Source: Lentzea sp. NEAU-D7
GTDB taxonomy: Bacteria > Actinomycetota > Actinomycetes > Mycobacteriales > Pseudonocardiaceae
Direction: 5' to 3'
Assembly: GCF_026242055.1 (NCBI RefSeq)
Contig: NZ_JAPJDL010000005.1
Location: 255,089 to 319,088, forward strand
Length of the DNA stretch: 64,000 bases
Shown here: piece by piece, positions 29,620 to 38,960 of the stretch
Layout: the number at the start of each line of letters is the position of its first letter
Position numbering within the stretch: position 1 is the stretch's first letter
Program-made: the position numbers and the translations under genes
The notes under the pieces: generated by a model
The model's database searches: none
What the model was told of the DNA's origin: nothing
What the model saw: only the letters and a program-made list of their open reading frames with translations

Positions 29620-30564
29620 ATGCTGCGATCGGTGGCGGTTCCCCTCATCGACGGCGTCGCGCCGTTCGAGTTCGGCCTGCTCTGCGAGGTGTTCGGCATC
29701 GACCGGACCGAGGAGGGCGTGCCGCTGATCGATTTCCGGGTGTGCGGGGAGATCCCGAACCAGCCGGTGCCGACGAGCATCCGCGGCGTGAGCATCACGC
29801 CGGAGCACGGGTTCGACGCGCTGCAGAGCGTCGACCTCGTCGCGCTGCCCGCCGTGCGCGTCCGCGACGACTACCCGGAGAAGCTGGTCAAGGCGCTCCG
29901 CGAGACCAGCGCGACACTGCTCAGCGTGTGCAGCGGGGCGTTCGTCCTCGGCGCGGCCGGCCTGCTCGACGACCGGCACTGCACGACGCACTGGCACGAG
30001 GCTCGGCAGTTCCAGGAGCGGTTCCCGAAGGCGCGGCTCGACCCCGACGTGCTGTTCGTGGACGACGGGAACATCATCACCAGCGCCGGCACGGCGGCGG
30101 GCATCGACGCCTGCCTGCACCTGGTCAGGCGGGAACTCGGCACCAAGGTCGCCAACACGATCGCGCGCCGGATGGTCGTGGCCCCGCAGCGCGACGGCGG
30201 TCAGCGGCAGTTCGTGGAGCTCCCGATCCCGGAGTGCAGCTCGGACAGCCTGGAACCGGTGCTGGAGCAGGTGCTCGACACGATCGCGGACAACCACACG
30301 GTGGCGTCGATGGCGAAGCTCGCCGTCATGTCCGAACGGACTTTCGCGCGCAGGTTCGCCGCGGAGACCGGCACCACTCCGAACAAGTGGCTGTCGCTGC
30401 AGCGGGTGCTCCACGCGCGCAGGTTGCTCGAGGAGACAGACCTGGACGTCGACACGGTCGCGACCAGGTCAGGCTTCGGGACAGCCGCCCTCCTCCGGCA
30501 CCACTTCCACCGCGTCGTCGGCATCGCACCGAGCGATTACCGCCGCACATTCTCCTGTCGTTAA
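29620..30564 (+). CDS. GlxA-type AraC regulator (DJ-1/PfpI domain plus HTH)
   Basis: 314 residues. The N-terminal ~190 residues form a DJ-1/PfpI-like domain (VPLIDGVAPFEFGLLCEVFG, LLSVCSGAFVLGAAGLLDDR with the Cys nucleophile elbow, THWHEA, VLFVDDGNIITSAGTAAGID). The C-terminal ~100 residues hold two AraC helix-turn-helix units (HTVASMAKLAVMSERTFARRF, LDVDTVATRSGFGTAALLRHHF) and end GIAPSDYRRTF. Such regulators sense small amines or metabolites; the effector here is unknown. Its last 96 bases overlap the convergent MarR gene. Confidence 0.92.
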   Translation: MLRSVAVPLIDGVAPFEFGLLCEVFGIDRTEEGVPLIDFRVCGEIPNQPVPTSIRGVSITPEHGFDALQSVDLVALPAVRVRDDYPEKLVKALRETSATLLSVCSGAFVLGAAGLLDDRHCTTHWHEARQFQERFPKARLDPDVLFVDDGNIITSAGTAAGIDACLHLVRRELGTKVANTIARRMVVAPQRDGGQRQFVELPIPECSSDSLEPVLEQVLDTIADNHTVASMAKLAVMSERTFARRFAAETGTTPNKWLSLQRVLHARRLLEETDLDVDTVATRSGFGTAALLRHHFHRVVGIAPSDYRRTFSCR

Positions 30565-31002
30565 GCGGGTGAAGATCTTCTCGGAGATCGATCCCAGCGC
30601 CTCGACCTCGGCGTCGGTGAGCAGGTCGAAGACCAGCTGGTGCACCGTCTCGGCATGAGCGGGCGCCGCCTCCTCGATCGCGGACCGGCCCTGGTCCGTC
30701 AGCACGACGAACGACCCGCGCCCGTCGCTGCTGCAGTTCTCCCTGCGCACCAGCCCGCGCTTCTCCATCCGTGCGACGTGATGTGAGATGCGGCTCTTCT
30801 CCCAGTGCAGGGACCGTGCGAGCTCCAGCACGCGCACGCGTTCATCAGGCGTGTCGGTGAGCTGCACCAGCACGGCGAAGTCGGCCATCGAGATGTCCGA
30901 GTCGACCGACATCCGCTTGCTCAGATGCGCGTTGAGCTCCCCCTGCATGCGGACGTAGGCGCGCCAGGCCCGCTGCTGCTCAGGTTCCAACCATCGTGTC
31001 AC
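30469..31002 (-). CDS. MarR-family transcriptional regulator
   Basis: 177 residues if started at GTG 31002 (VTRWLEPEQQRAWRAYVRM, where family similarity begins); ATG at 31035 would add 11 residues. The winged helix-turn-helix spans VRVLELARSLHWEKSRISHHVARMEKRGLVRRE and the wing SSDGRGSFVVLTDQGR. It is divergent from the YceI gene and probably represses it, a common pairing in actinobacteria. The C-terminal 96 bases overlap the end of the GlxA-type gene on the other strand. Confidence 0.9.
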   Translation of the reverse strand: MTRWLEPEQQRAWRAYVRMQGELNAHLSKRMSVDSDISMADFAVLVQLTDTPDERVRVLELARSLHWEKSRISHHVARMEKRGLVRRENCSSDGRGSFVVLTDQGRSAIEEAAPAHAETVHQLVFDLLTDAEVEALGSISEKIFTRLTTGECAAVIARCDADDAVEVVPEEGGCPEA

Positions 31003-31097
31003 CGCTTCAGCATACGGGAATAGTTGACACATCATCCAGGTTCGAGCAAGATGAGTGACACTTCAACCAAATCGCACAACCGAAGGACTGGGACACC

Positions 31098-31655
31098 ATG
31101 ACCACCGCCACCAACCTCTCCGAACTGACCGGCGACTACGTCATCGACGCCTCGCACTCCCGCATCGGCTTCGTCGCGCGCCACGCGATGGTCACCAAGG
31201 TTCGTGGTGCGTTCAACGAGTTCGACGGCAAGATCTCCATCGACGGTGACAAGCCGGAGAACACCACCGCCGAGGTGACCGTGAAGGTCGCGAGCATCGA
31301 CACCCGCAACGCGCAGCGCGACGGTCACCTGACGACCAACGACTTCCTCGCCGTCGAGGAGTACCCGGAGATCAAGTTCGTCTCGACCTCCGCGAAGCAG
31401 GTCGACGACGACAACTTCGAGATCACTGGCGACCTCACCATCAAGGACGTCACCAAGAGCATCACCATCCCGTTCGCCTTCGAGGGCGTGGCCGTCGACC
31501 CGTTCGGCAACACCCGCGTCGGCTTCGAGGGCTCGCACACCATCAACCGCAAGGACTACGGCGTCACCTGGAACGCCGCCCTGGAGACCGGTGGCGTGCT
31601 GGTGAGCGAGAAGGTCGTCCTGGAGTTCGAGATCTCCGCGATCAAGCAGGCCTGA
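31098..31655 (+). CDS. YceI-family lipid-binding protein
   Basis: 185 residues with the lipocalin-like YceI fold: GDYVIDASHSRIGFVARHAMVTKVRGAFNEF, DTRNAQRDGHLTTNDFLAVEEYPEIKF, LTIKDVTKSITIPFAFEG, and HTINRKDYGVTWNAALETGGVLVSEKV. The family binds polyisoprenoid or amide lipids in a hydrophobic pocket. No signal peptide is present, so it is probably cytoplasmic here. It is divergent from the MarR gene, 95 bases apart. Its 3' end overlaps the convergent universal stress gene by 14 bases. Confidence 0.94.
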   Translation: MTTATNLSELTGDYVIDASHSRIGFVARHAMVTKVRGAFNEFDGKISIDGDKPENTTAEVTVKVASIDTRNAQRDGHLTTNDFLAVEEYPEIKFVSTSAKQVDDDNFEITGDLTIKDVTKSITIPFAFEGVAVDPFGNTRVGFEGSHTINRKDYGVTWNAALETGGVLVSEKVVLEFEISAIKQA

Positions 31656-32409
31656 CGACGGCCACCGGGCACGGGGCGTGGTAGATCAGGGCCTGCGAGG
31701 TAGACCCGAGCAGCATCCCGGCGAATCCGCCACGCCCCCGCGACCCGACCACGAGCAGTCCGGCCCGTTGCCCGAGCTCCAGCAGCAACGGGATCGGCCG
31801 CTCCCCCACCACGAGCTGTTCCACCGCGACGTCCGGGTACTTCTCCAGCCACCCGGACATTCGCGTGTCCAGCGCCGGCGACTGCTCGTCGTCGTGCGCC
31901 ATCGCCGCCACCAACGGCGTACCGGACGCCGCCGCCTCCTCGAACCCGAAGCCGATGGCCGCGTCCGATTCGGGCGAGAGGTCGACGCCCACCACCACGG
32001 GACACTCACCGTGAATCGACAGCGCCACAGCCGTTGAGCCGACCAACGCTCCGGTGAACCCGCCCAGCCCGTGCGACCCCACCACCACTTCTCGTGCGCG
32101 TGCAGACTCCGCGATCAACACGGGCGTGGGATGTTCCATGCGCAGGTCGTGCTCCACGGGCACATCAGGCGCTTCGGCCTGTGCGACGGCAACGGCTTGA
32201 GAGAGCCACATCCGGCCCTGGTCGTACATGGCTGAACGCAGGTCACGCGCTGACGAGATGACCTCCGGATACCCGCGTGTGGGCAACGTGTAGGCGTGCA
32301 CCAACCGCAGCGGCGCACCGTGGCGCATGCACGCGCGGGCAGCCCACGCCACCGCGGCGAGCGCGGAGGTGGAACCGTCGACTCCGACGACAACGGGCAG
32401 TCCGCTCAT
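31642..32409 (-). CDS. Universal stress protein with two UspA domains
   Basis: 255 residues. Each half has the ATP-binding signature: [18 protein letters not shown] with [16 protein letters not shown], and [15 protein letters not shown] with [16 protein letters not shown]. Tandem-domain Usps of this kind belong to DevR/DosR regulons in mycobacteria. It is divergent from the devR-like gene 84 bases away, which fits the same regulatory circuit. Confidence 0.93.
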   Translation of the reverse strand: MSGLPVVVGVDGSTSALAAVAWAARACMRHGAPLRLVHAYTLPTRGYPEVISSARDLRSAMYDQGRMWLSQAVAVAQAEAPDVPVEHDLRMEHPTPVLIAESARAREVVVGSHGLGGFTGALVGSTAVALSIHGECPVVVGVDLSPESDAAIGFGFEEAAASGTPLVAAMAHDDEQSPALDTRMSGWLEKYPDVAVEQLVVGERPIPLLLELGQRAGLLVVGSRGRGGFAGMLLGSTSQALIYHAPCPVAVVRPA

Positions 32410-32493
32410 GATCTGAAAATAAGCCCGATCGTCGTAGTGAGCCGCGTGCCGTTGGTCCCCTCGTGTCAGGGTCTTTGGGCTACCGTGGCCCCC

Positions 32494-33147
32494 ATGGCGA
32501 CGCGTGTTTTCCTCGTCGACGACCACGAGATCGTCCGGCGCGGCATAGCGGACCTGCTCGGCGAGGAGTCCGATCTCGAGGTGGTCGGTGACGCCGCATC
32601 GGTGGCGGAGGCCCTGGCCAAGGTGCCGGGTGCGCAGGCCGACGTGGCGGTGCTCGACATCAGGCTCCCCGACGGCAACGGCATCGAGCTGTGCCGCGAC
32701 CTGCGCAACCGCGTCCCGGGGCTGCAGTGCCTGATGCTGACGAGCTTCGCGGACGACGAGGCCCTGTTCGACGCGATCATGGCCGGCGCCTCCGGCTTCG
32801 TGCTGAAGCAGATCCTGGGCGCGGACCTGGTCAACGCCGTCCGCACCGTCGCGGCAGGACAGTCCCTGTTGGACGCCCGCACGACCTCCGCGCTGCTCAA
32901 CCGGATCCGCCGCGAGCGCGAGGAGGGCGACCCGCTGCGCGTGCTCAGCGAGCAGGAGCGCACGGTGCTCGACCTGATCGGCGAGGGCCTGACCAACCGG
33001 CAGATCGCCGAGCGCATGTTCCTCGCCGAGAAGACGGTCAAGAACTACGTCTCGCACCTGCTGGCGAAGCTCGGCATGCAGCGCCGCACGCAGGCCGCAG
33101 TGTTCGCGTCGCAGTTCCGCAAGGATGGCGACAAGCCGCAGCACTAG
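32494..33147 (+). CDS. devR: DevR/DosR-like response regulator
   Basis: 217 residues, the length of mycobacterial DevR, and closely similar along its length. Receiver domain [20 protein letters not shown] with the phospho-acceptor Asp54 in [18 protein letters not shown], and a NarL/LuxR-type [57 protein letters not shown]. In mycobacteria it turns on the dormancy regulon under hypoxia, NO and CO. Here it converges with the sensor gene rather than sharing an operon with it. ATG 32494 is supported by the family start. Confidence 0.92.
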   Translation: MATRVFLVDDHEIVRRGIADLLGEESDLEVVGDAASVAEALAKVPGAQADVAVLDIRLPDGNGIELCRDLRNRVPGLQCLMLTSFADDEALFDAIMAGASGFVLKQILGADLVNAVRTVAAGQSLLDARTTSALLNRIRREREEGDPLRVLSEQERTVLDLIGEGLTNRQIAERMFLAEKTVKNYVSHLLAKLGMQRRTQAAVFASQFRKDGDKPQH

Positions 33148-33252
33148 TGCGTTCGAGTGAATCGCGTCAGCGTGGTTCCCGCTGAGCCTTTCCGCGCGCT
33201 GCCAGGAGATCCGGCTGCGGACGTCCCGCTCGACGGGGTGCGCTGGCCACCC

Positions 33253-33267
33253 GGTGCCGGCGGCACC
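33253..33267. terminator. Weak hairpin between devR and devS
   Basis: GGTGCC (33253-33258) and GGCACC (33262-33267) with a 3-nt loop sit between the two convergent genes. A role as bidirectional terminator is likely from position only. Confidence 0.4.
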
Positions 33268-33274
33268 CGCGTGC

Positions 33275-34930
<1,656 letters not shown>

Positions 34931-34961
34931 TCACGGCCCTAGGAAATGAGGACCTTCGACC

Positions 34962-35657
34962 GTGGCTCGCCCGTCGTTCCGGCCGGACAGTATGACCATG
35001 ACCGTCACCGTGCCCGGCGCACTCGGACTAGCGAGTGAGGAAGTGCGCGGCGTCCTCTCCCTGGCCAGAGCCTCCGCTCCCGGCGTGCGGTTCGAGGTGC
35101 GTCCCGAGCAGATCGAGCTGCACACCACCGGGCCGCACGGCCGGGAGACGCGGCTGGCCTGCGGGGCGGCGCTGCTCATCGCCCGGCTGGCGCTGCAGGG
35201 CCACGGCATCCGTCCACTGGTGACGCTGCTGCCCGGGCCGAGCGCGCACGACGCGGCGGCGGCCATCAGGCTCGGCGGCTACCAGGAACCGGGCTCGGAC
35301 GTGCTGGCGCTGCTGCGGTCGCTGAACGCGAACCGTCGCACGTGGACGACGTTCCCCGAGCTCGCCGTCTGGCGCGGCCTGCTGTCGCGGGCGGCCGAAG
35401 TGGAGCGTGCCTGGCTGCACGTGCGCAGCACAACCGAGCTGGTGCTGTGCACCTTCGCCCAGGGCGCAGCGGCCGAAATCCGTGCGGGGCAGGCGATGCA
35501 GCGCGTCGTGCTGACCGCGGCGACGGCCGGGTTCGCCGTCTCCCCCGCCCACGACGCGATGAGCCTGTCCGCGTTGCGCGCGGACCTGCGCCCCTGCCTG
35601 GGCAGCACTCTGGTGCCCCAGATCGTGCTGCGCCTGGGCAGCTCAACCCCGGTCTAG
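34962..35657 (+). CDS. Acg-like nitroreductase-family protein, short form
   Basis: 231 residues from GTG (GAGGA 9 bases before). The segment PHGRETRLACGAALLIARLALQGHGIRPLVTLLP matches the Acg family of DosR-regulon nitroreductase-like proteins, but the protein is about 100 residues shorter than typical members. The usual second half is poorly conserved, so FMN binding and enzyme activity are doubtful. It is divergent from devS (61 bases), which supports membership in this hypoxia module. Its stop overlaps the convergent hydrolase gene. Confidence 0.68.
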   Translation: MARPSFRPDSMTMTVTVPGALGLASEEVRGVLSLARASAPGVRFEVRPEQIELHTTGPHGRETRLACGAALLIARLALQGHGIRPLVTLLPGPSAHDAAAAIRLGGYQEPGSDVLALLRSLNANRRTWTTFPELAVWRGLLSRAAEVERAWLHVRSTTELVLCTFAQGAAAEIRAGQAMQRVVLTAATAGFAVSPAHDAMSLSALRADLRPCLGSTLVPQIVLRLGSSTPV

Positions 35658-36811
35658 CGGGCCATCACCGCCTTCCACAGCAAGCGTGCCAGCTCCGGGT
35701 GGCAGATGTCGTTGTGCGCGCCCGCGATCCCGTCGATCCGGCGGATCACGGACGTGCAGTCGACGTTGTGCACCTGCCCGCGCAGGAGCTCGCCGGGAGA
35801 GCCGATGTCGTGGCCGTGCGCGTAGGTGCCCTGCACGCCGTGCGAGCCGAGGCCGCCGTACTTCGGGTACTCGTCGAGATCGACCTGCCGGCCCGACCGC
35901 GCGGCCAGCGGGTAGAAACGGCCGATGGCGTAGTCGTTCGACGACGTGGTGACGATGATCGGGCCGGGCACGCGGCCGAGCACGCCGCGGAAGTAGCCGG
36001 AGCCGGGTTCGCCGGGCAGCCGTTCCGCGAACGACCACAGCGACATCGCGCCCTGCACGAGGGTCAGCGTCGCGGCGGGCACCACGTTCGCCATCGCGGT
36101 GGCGGTGATGCAGCCGAAGCTGTGGCCCATCAGGTGGATGCGCGCGTTCGGGGCGGCCTGGGCGACGTCGCGGGCGATCCTGGCCGCGCCGCTCTCGCCG
36201 AACACTTTGGCGCGCCGCTTCATCTTCCAGAACGTCAGGATCCGCAGCGGCGACAGGATGCCGCCCAGCGCCGGGTCCTCCAGGCACGCCCGGTAGAGCT
36301 GCTCGGCGTCGAACGCCATCCCGTCCTCGCCCGGCAGGTCCGGGACCGAGCTCTCCAGGTAGTCGTAAGCCTGTTTGACCGTGGCCGACATCCGGCACGG
36401 GTGCTGCCGGGCGGCCTGGACGATCGTGCGCACGGCGGCCGTGCGCCCGGCGCCGCCGCCGAGGCGGTCGGCCTGCGCCTTGATGAACTCGTCCGACCGC
36501 ACGTCCTCGTCTCCCCACGCCTTCGACGGCCAGTGCAGGCCGACGAGCAGGGACTTGAAACCGCCCGGAAGCCGGTGTGCCGCTTCACGTTCGGCCCGGC
36601 AGCCGGCCATCGTCGCGACCCATCGGCCGTACTGATCGCGAGCGGCCGGCACGTCGCCGTTCCACCCGTGGATGAAGAAGAAGACGTCCGTGACGCCTTG
36701 GCGGGCGTCGTACAGCACGTCGGCGCTGTCCCGCCCCCGCTCGTTGCCCGTCTCGTCGAAGCAGACGAGGTGATAGCTGATGTCGTGACCTGGCACGGAT
36801 TCTCGGGACAT
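35654..36811 (-). CDS. Alpha/beta-hydrolase-fold protein (serine hydrolase)
   Basis: 385 residues. VFFFIHGWNGDV is the oxyanion strand-loop (HGW), and IHLMGHSFGCITATAMA holds the nucleophile elbow G-H-S-F-G. A late His in GAHNDICHPELA may complete the triad, and an Asp in NDYAIGRF or YPLAA vicinity the acid. There is no signal peptide, so it is likely cytoplasmic. The domain layout resembles large actinobacterial lipases/esterases of unknown substrate. Convergent with the Acg-like gene by 4 bases. Confidence 0.75.
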   Translation of the reverse strand: MSRESVPGHDISYHLVCFDETGNERGRDSADVLYDARQGVTDVFFFIHGWNGDVPAARDQYGRWVATMAGCRAEREAAHRLPGGFKSLLVGLHWPSKAWGDEDVRSDEFIKAQADRLGGGAGRTAAVRTIVQAARQHPCRMSATVKQAYDYLESSVPDLPGEDGMAFDAEQLYRACLEDPALGGILSPLRILTFWKMKRRAKVFGESGAARIARDVAQAAPNARIHLMGHSFGCITATAMANVVPAATLTLVQGAMSLWSFAERLPGEPGSGYFRGVLGRVPGPIIVTTSSNDYAIGRFYPLAARSGRQVDLDEYPKYGGLGSHGVQGTYAHGHDIGSPGELLRGQVHNVDCTSVIRRIDGIAGAHNDICHPELARLLWKAVMAR

Positions 36812-36894
36812 CGCGGATCACCACCACACAGAACGCGCCCCACACTGTTGTCCGTTTCATCGGAACCGGGGCGGCCCATGTTTACCCCCGCTGA

Positions 36895-37458
36895 TCAGGA
36901 AAACCCGTTCGGACCAGGGGATTCACCCCGATTGCGCCGGTAGTGGCGAGCCGCGCGAACCCTGTTGCCGCACGACGGCGAGCACCATTCCCGGCGCGGG
37001 TGGTCCTTCACGAAGTAGAGCACGCAGCCCGGTGCATAACAGGCGCGCAACAGGACGTTGTCCTCACCGGTGAACAGGTCCACGGCCTCCGCGGCGATCG
37101 AGGCGCGCTCGCGGTCCGCGAGCGATCCGGCGCTTTCGTTGTGCCGCAACAGTTCTCCGTCCCGCACGGTCAGCTGCGGCCACCGCTGGGCACTGCGCGC
37201 CGCCCGGTTGACCTCGGCCACGGCCCGCTCCAGGTCACGATCCCGCGCGACCGCACGCGTGTCCCCGGTCAGCACGCCCGCGAGGTCGCGCAGCGCCTGC
37301 CGCAACGCGCGGAACGCGTCGAGATCGGCCTCGTCCACCGGAACGCCCAGGAAGTCGCGGAGCCCACCGACAGTCGTCAGGTCGTCGTGCACCTGCGACC
37401 GATTGGCCCAGATGGTGTTCATCAGCAGGACCGGACGGGGTTCGGCGGGCGTCAGCAC
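36895..37458 (-). CDS. CGNR zinc-finger transcriptional regulator
   Basis: 187 residues from GTG at 37458. The N-terminal ABATE stress-response domain (LLMNTIWANR, DLTTVGGLRDFLG, FRALRQALRDLAG) is followed by the CGNR zinc finger: CYAPGCVLYFVKDHPRREWCSPSCGNRVRAARHYRR, with C-x4-C and C-x3-C ligands and the name motif C-G-N-R. It is divergent from the DUF1348 gene, with a palindrome between them, and probably regulates it. Confidence 0.9.
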   Translation of the reverse strand: MLTPAEPRPVLLMNTIWANRSQVHDDLTTVGGLRDFLGVPVDEADLDAFRALRQALRDLAGVLTGDTRAVARDRDLERAVAEVNRAARSAQRWPQLTVRDGELLRHNESAGSLADRERASIAAEAVDLFTGEDNVLLRACYAPGCVLYFVKDHPRREWCSPSCGNRVRAARHYRRNRGESPGPNGFS

Positions 37459-37484
37459 ACCTAACGGTAACACGAGCTTGCATC

Positions 37485-37505
37485 CGTTAGAAAACCGTTC
37501 TAACG
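37485..37505. promoter_or_regulatory. Inverted-repeat operator between the CGNR regulator and DUF1348 gene
   Basis: CGTTAGAA (37485-37492) and TTCTAACG (37498-37505) form a perfect 8-bp inverted repeat with a 5-bp spacer. A third half-site, CTAACGG, lies at 37461-37467 beside the regulator start. It is a natural binding site for the CGNR protein. Confidence 0.6.
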
Positions 37506-37539
37506 TTTGCGGCGTCGCCCAACCGTTGGAAGGACCGTC

Positions 37540-37974
37540 GTGACTCTCTCGCCCCCGTTCGACGCCGAGACCGCCCGCCTCAAGGTCCAGGCGGCCCAGG
37601 ACGCCTGGAACACCAGGGATCCGGTGCGCGTCGCCGCCGCGTACACGCCGGATTCGGTGTGGCGCAACAGGTCCGAGTTCGTCCGCGGCACCGCCGAGAT
37701 CGTCGCGTTCCTGACGAGGAAGTGGGAGCGCGAGCATGAGTACGTGCTGCGCAAGTCGTTGTGGGCGTTCGGCGACGACCGCATCGCCGTGCGCTTCCAG
37801 TACGAGTGGCACGACGACGAGGGCCAGTGGTGGCGCAGCTACGGCAACGAGAACTGGGAGTTCGCCGAGTCCGGCCTGATGCGCAGGCGCGAGGCGAGCA
37901 TCAACGACGTGAAGATCACCGAGTCCGAGCGCCGCGTCGATCCGGACTCCACCGACGAGATCCCCGCGGAGTGA
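37540..37974 (+). CDS. DUF1348 protein (NTF2-like fold)
   Basis: 144 residues from GTG at 37540 with AAGGA upstream. It matches the DUF1348 group of small SnoaL/NTF2-like proteins: [70 protein letters not shown] and [24 protein letters not shown]. The function of this family is not established. It overlaps or nearly touches the MOSC gene downstream, so the two are probably co-expressed under the CGNR regulator. Confidence 0.9.
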   Translation: MTLSPPFDAETARLKVQAAQDAWNTRDPVRVAAAYTPDSVWRNRSEFVRGTAEIVAFLTRKWEREHEYVLRKSLWAFGDDRIAVRFQYEWHDDEGQWWRSYGNENWEFAESGLMRRREASINDVKITESERRVDPDSTDEIPAE

Positions 37975-37979
37975 CGACC

Positions 37980-38660
37980 ATGCACGTCAAGGCGTTGTGG
38001 CGCTACCCGGTGAAGTCGCTGGGCGGCGAGGAGATCCAGCAGGCCGCGTTCACCCCGGACGGCGTCGAGGGCGACCGCCTGGTGCACGTGCGGGGCCCGC
38101 ACGGCGTGCTGACCGGACGCACCCGGTACGGCCTGCTCACCATCCCGGCGACCACCGGCCCGGACGGACCGCTGGTGGACGGGCACCCCTGGGACAGCTG
38201 GCAGGCCCACGAGCGGGTGCTCCCGTTCGGCGGCAGGCTGACCCGCTACACCGGCCCGGAGCGCTTCGACGTGCTGAACGTCCTGGTGGCCACGGACGGC
38301 CAGGTCGAGGCCGCGGGCGTCGACGTGCGGCGGTTGCGGCCCAACATCCTCGTCGGTGGCGTCGAGCCCGGCGAGGAGGACTCCTGGCCGGCGCACGCGC
38401 TGGTGGCCGGCGACGTCGTGATCGGCATGTACCAGAAGCGCGCCCGGTGCGTGGTCACGACGATCGACCCGGACACCGGGGCGCAGGACCTCGACGTGCA
38501 CCGCCGGATCCGGCGCGAGTTCGGTGGCGTGCTGTGCCTGGACAGCTGGGTGGTGCGGCCGGGCGTGGTGAACGTCGGCGACCCGGTGGAGCTGGTGCCG
38601 ACCGACGAGCTCCCCGGCCACGTCGGCGGGTGGATCGTCGGCCGGCCCTACGCGGTCTAG
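37980..38660 (+). CDS. MOSC-domain protein
   Basis: 226 residues. The N-terminal beta-barrel (LWRYPVKSLGGEEIQQAAFTPDGVEGDRLVHVRG) and the MOSC domain with the conserved Cys in KRARCVVTTIDPDTGAQD and LPFGG-type segments match the YcbX/mARC-like family. These use molybdenum cofactor to reduce N-hydroxylated compounds. ATG 37980 or the upstream GTG 37971, which overlaps the preceding stop, could start it; spacing favours coupling with the DUF1348 gene. Confidence 0.87.
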   Translation: MHVKALWRYPVKSLGGEEIQQAAFTPDGVEGDRLVHVRGPHGVLTGRTRYGLLTIPATTGPDGPLVDGHPWDSWQAHERVLPFGGRLTRYTGPERFDVLNVLVATDGQVEAAGVDVRRLRPNILVGGVEPGEEDSWPAHALVAGDVVIGMYQKRARCVVTTIDPDTGAQDLDVHRRIRREFGGVLCLDSWVVRPGVVNVGDPVELVPTDELPGHVGGWIVGRPYAV

Positions 38661-38901
38661 TCGATGTCGCGCGTGTGCACCCAGCCGACCAGGTTCTTGT
38701 GCACGTTGTCGTGGTCAATGATCAGCGACCAGTCGTAGCCCTCGGAGGGCACGCTCGCCCCGGACAGGTCCGCGATGTCATGGCGCGGGGGACCATGCCG
38801 TAGCCGCACCCCATCGCCGGACAGCTGTGTGCCCACAGTTCGATCTGCGACGGCCCCCGCTTCGTCCCCTGGAGCGCCACGGCCTCTGTCAACAGCGATC
38901 C
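38657..38901 (-). pseudogene. Frameshifted remnant of a small SH3-like secreted protein
   Basis: Reading from about 38901, one frame gives GPSQIELWAHSCPAMGCGYGMVP and the next frame continues DIADLSGASVPSEGYDW, SLIIDHDNVHKNLVGWVHTR and DID-stop. Joined, they make one bacterial SH3-like protein of the CP-x-CG / YDW-x-x-I / GWV type. Adding one C to the C-run in GGTCCCCCGC (around 38792) restores the frame. This suggests a one-base deletion or a sequencing error. No signal peptide is evident upstream, so the 5' end may also be lost. The stop overlaps the MOSC stop by 3 bases. Confidence 0.5.
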
Positions 38902-38960
38902 ACGCGAAATGGCCGCCCACCGACAGAGGTCGATGAGCGGCCACCACGCCGTTGCTGCGC

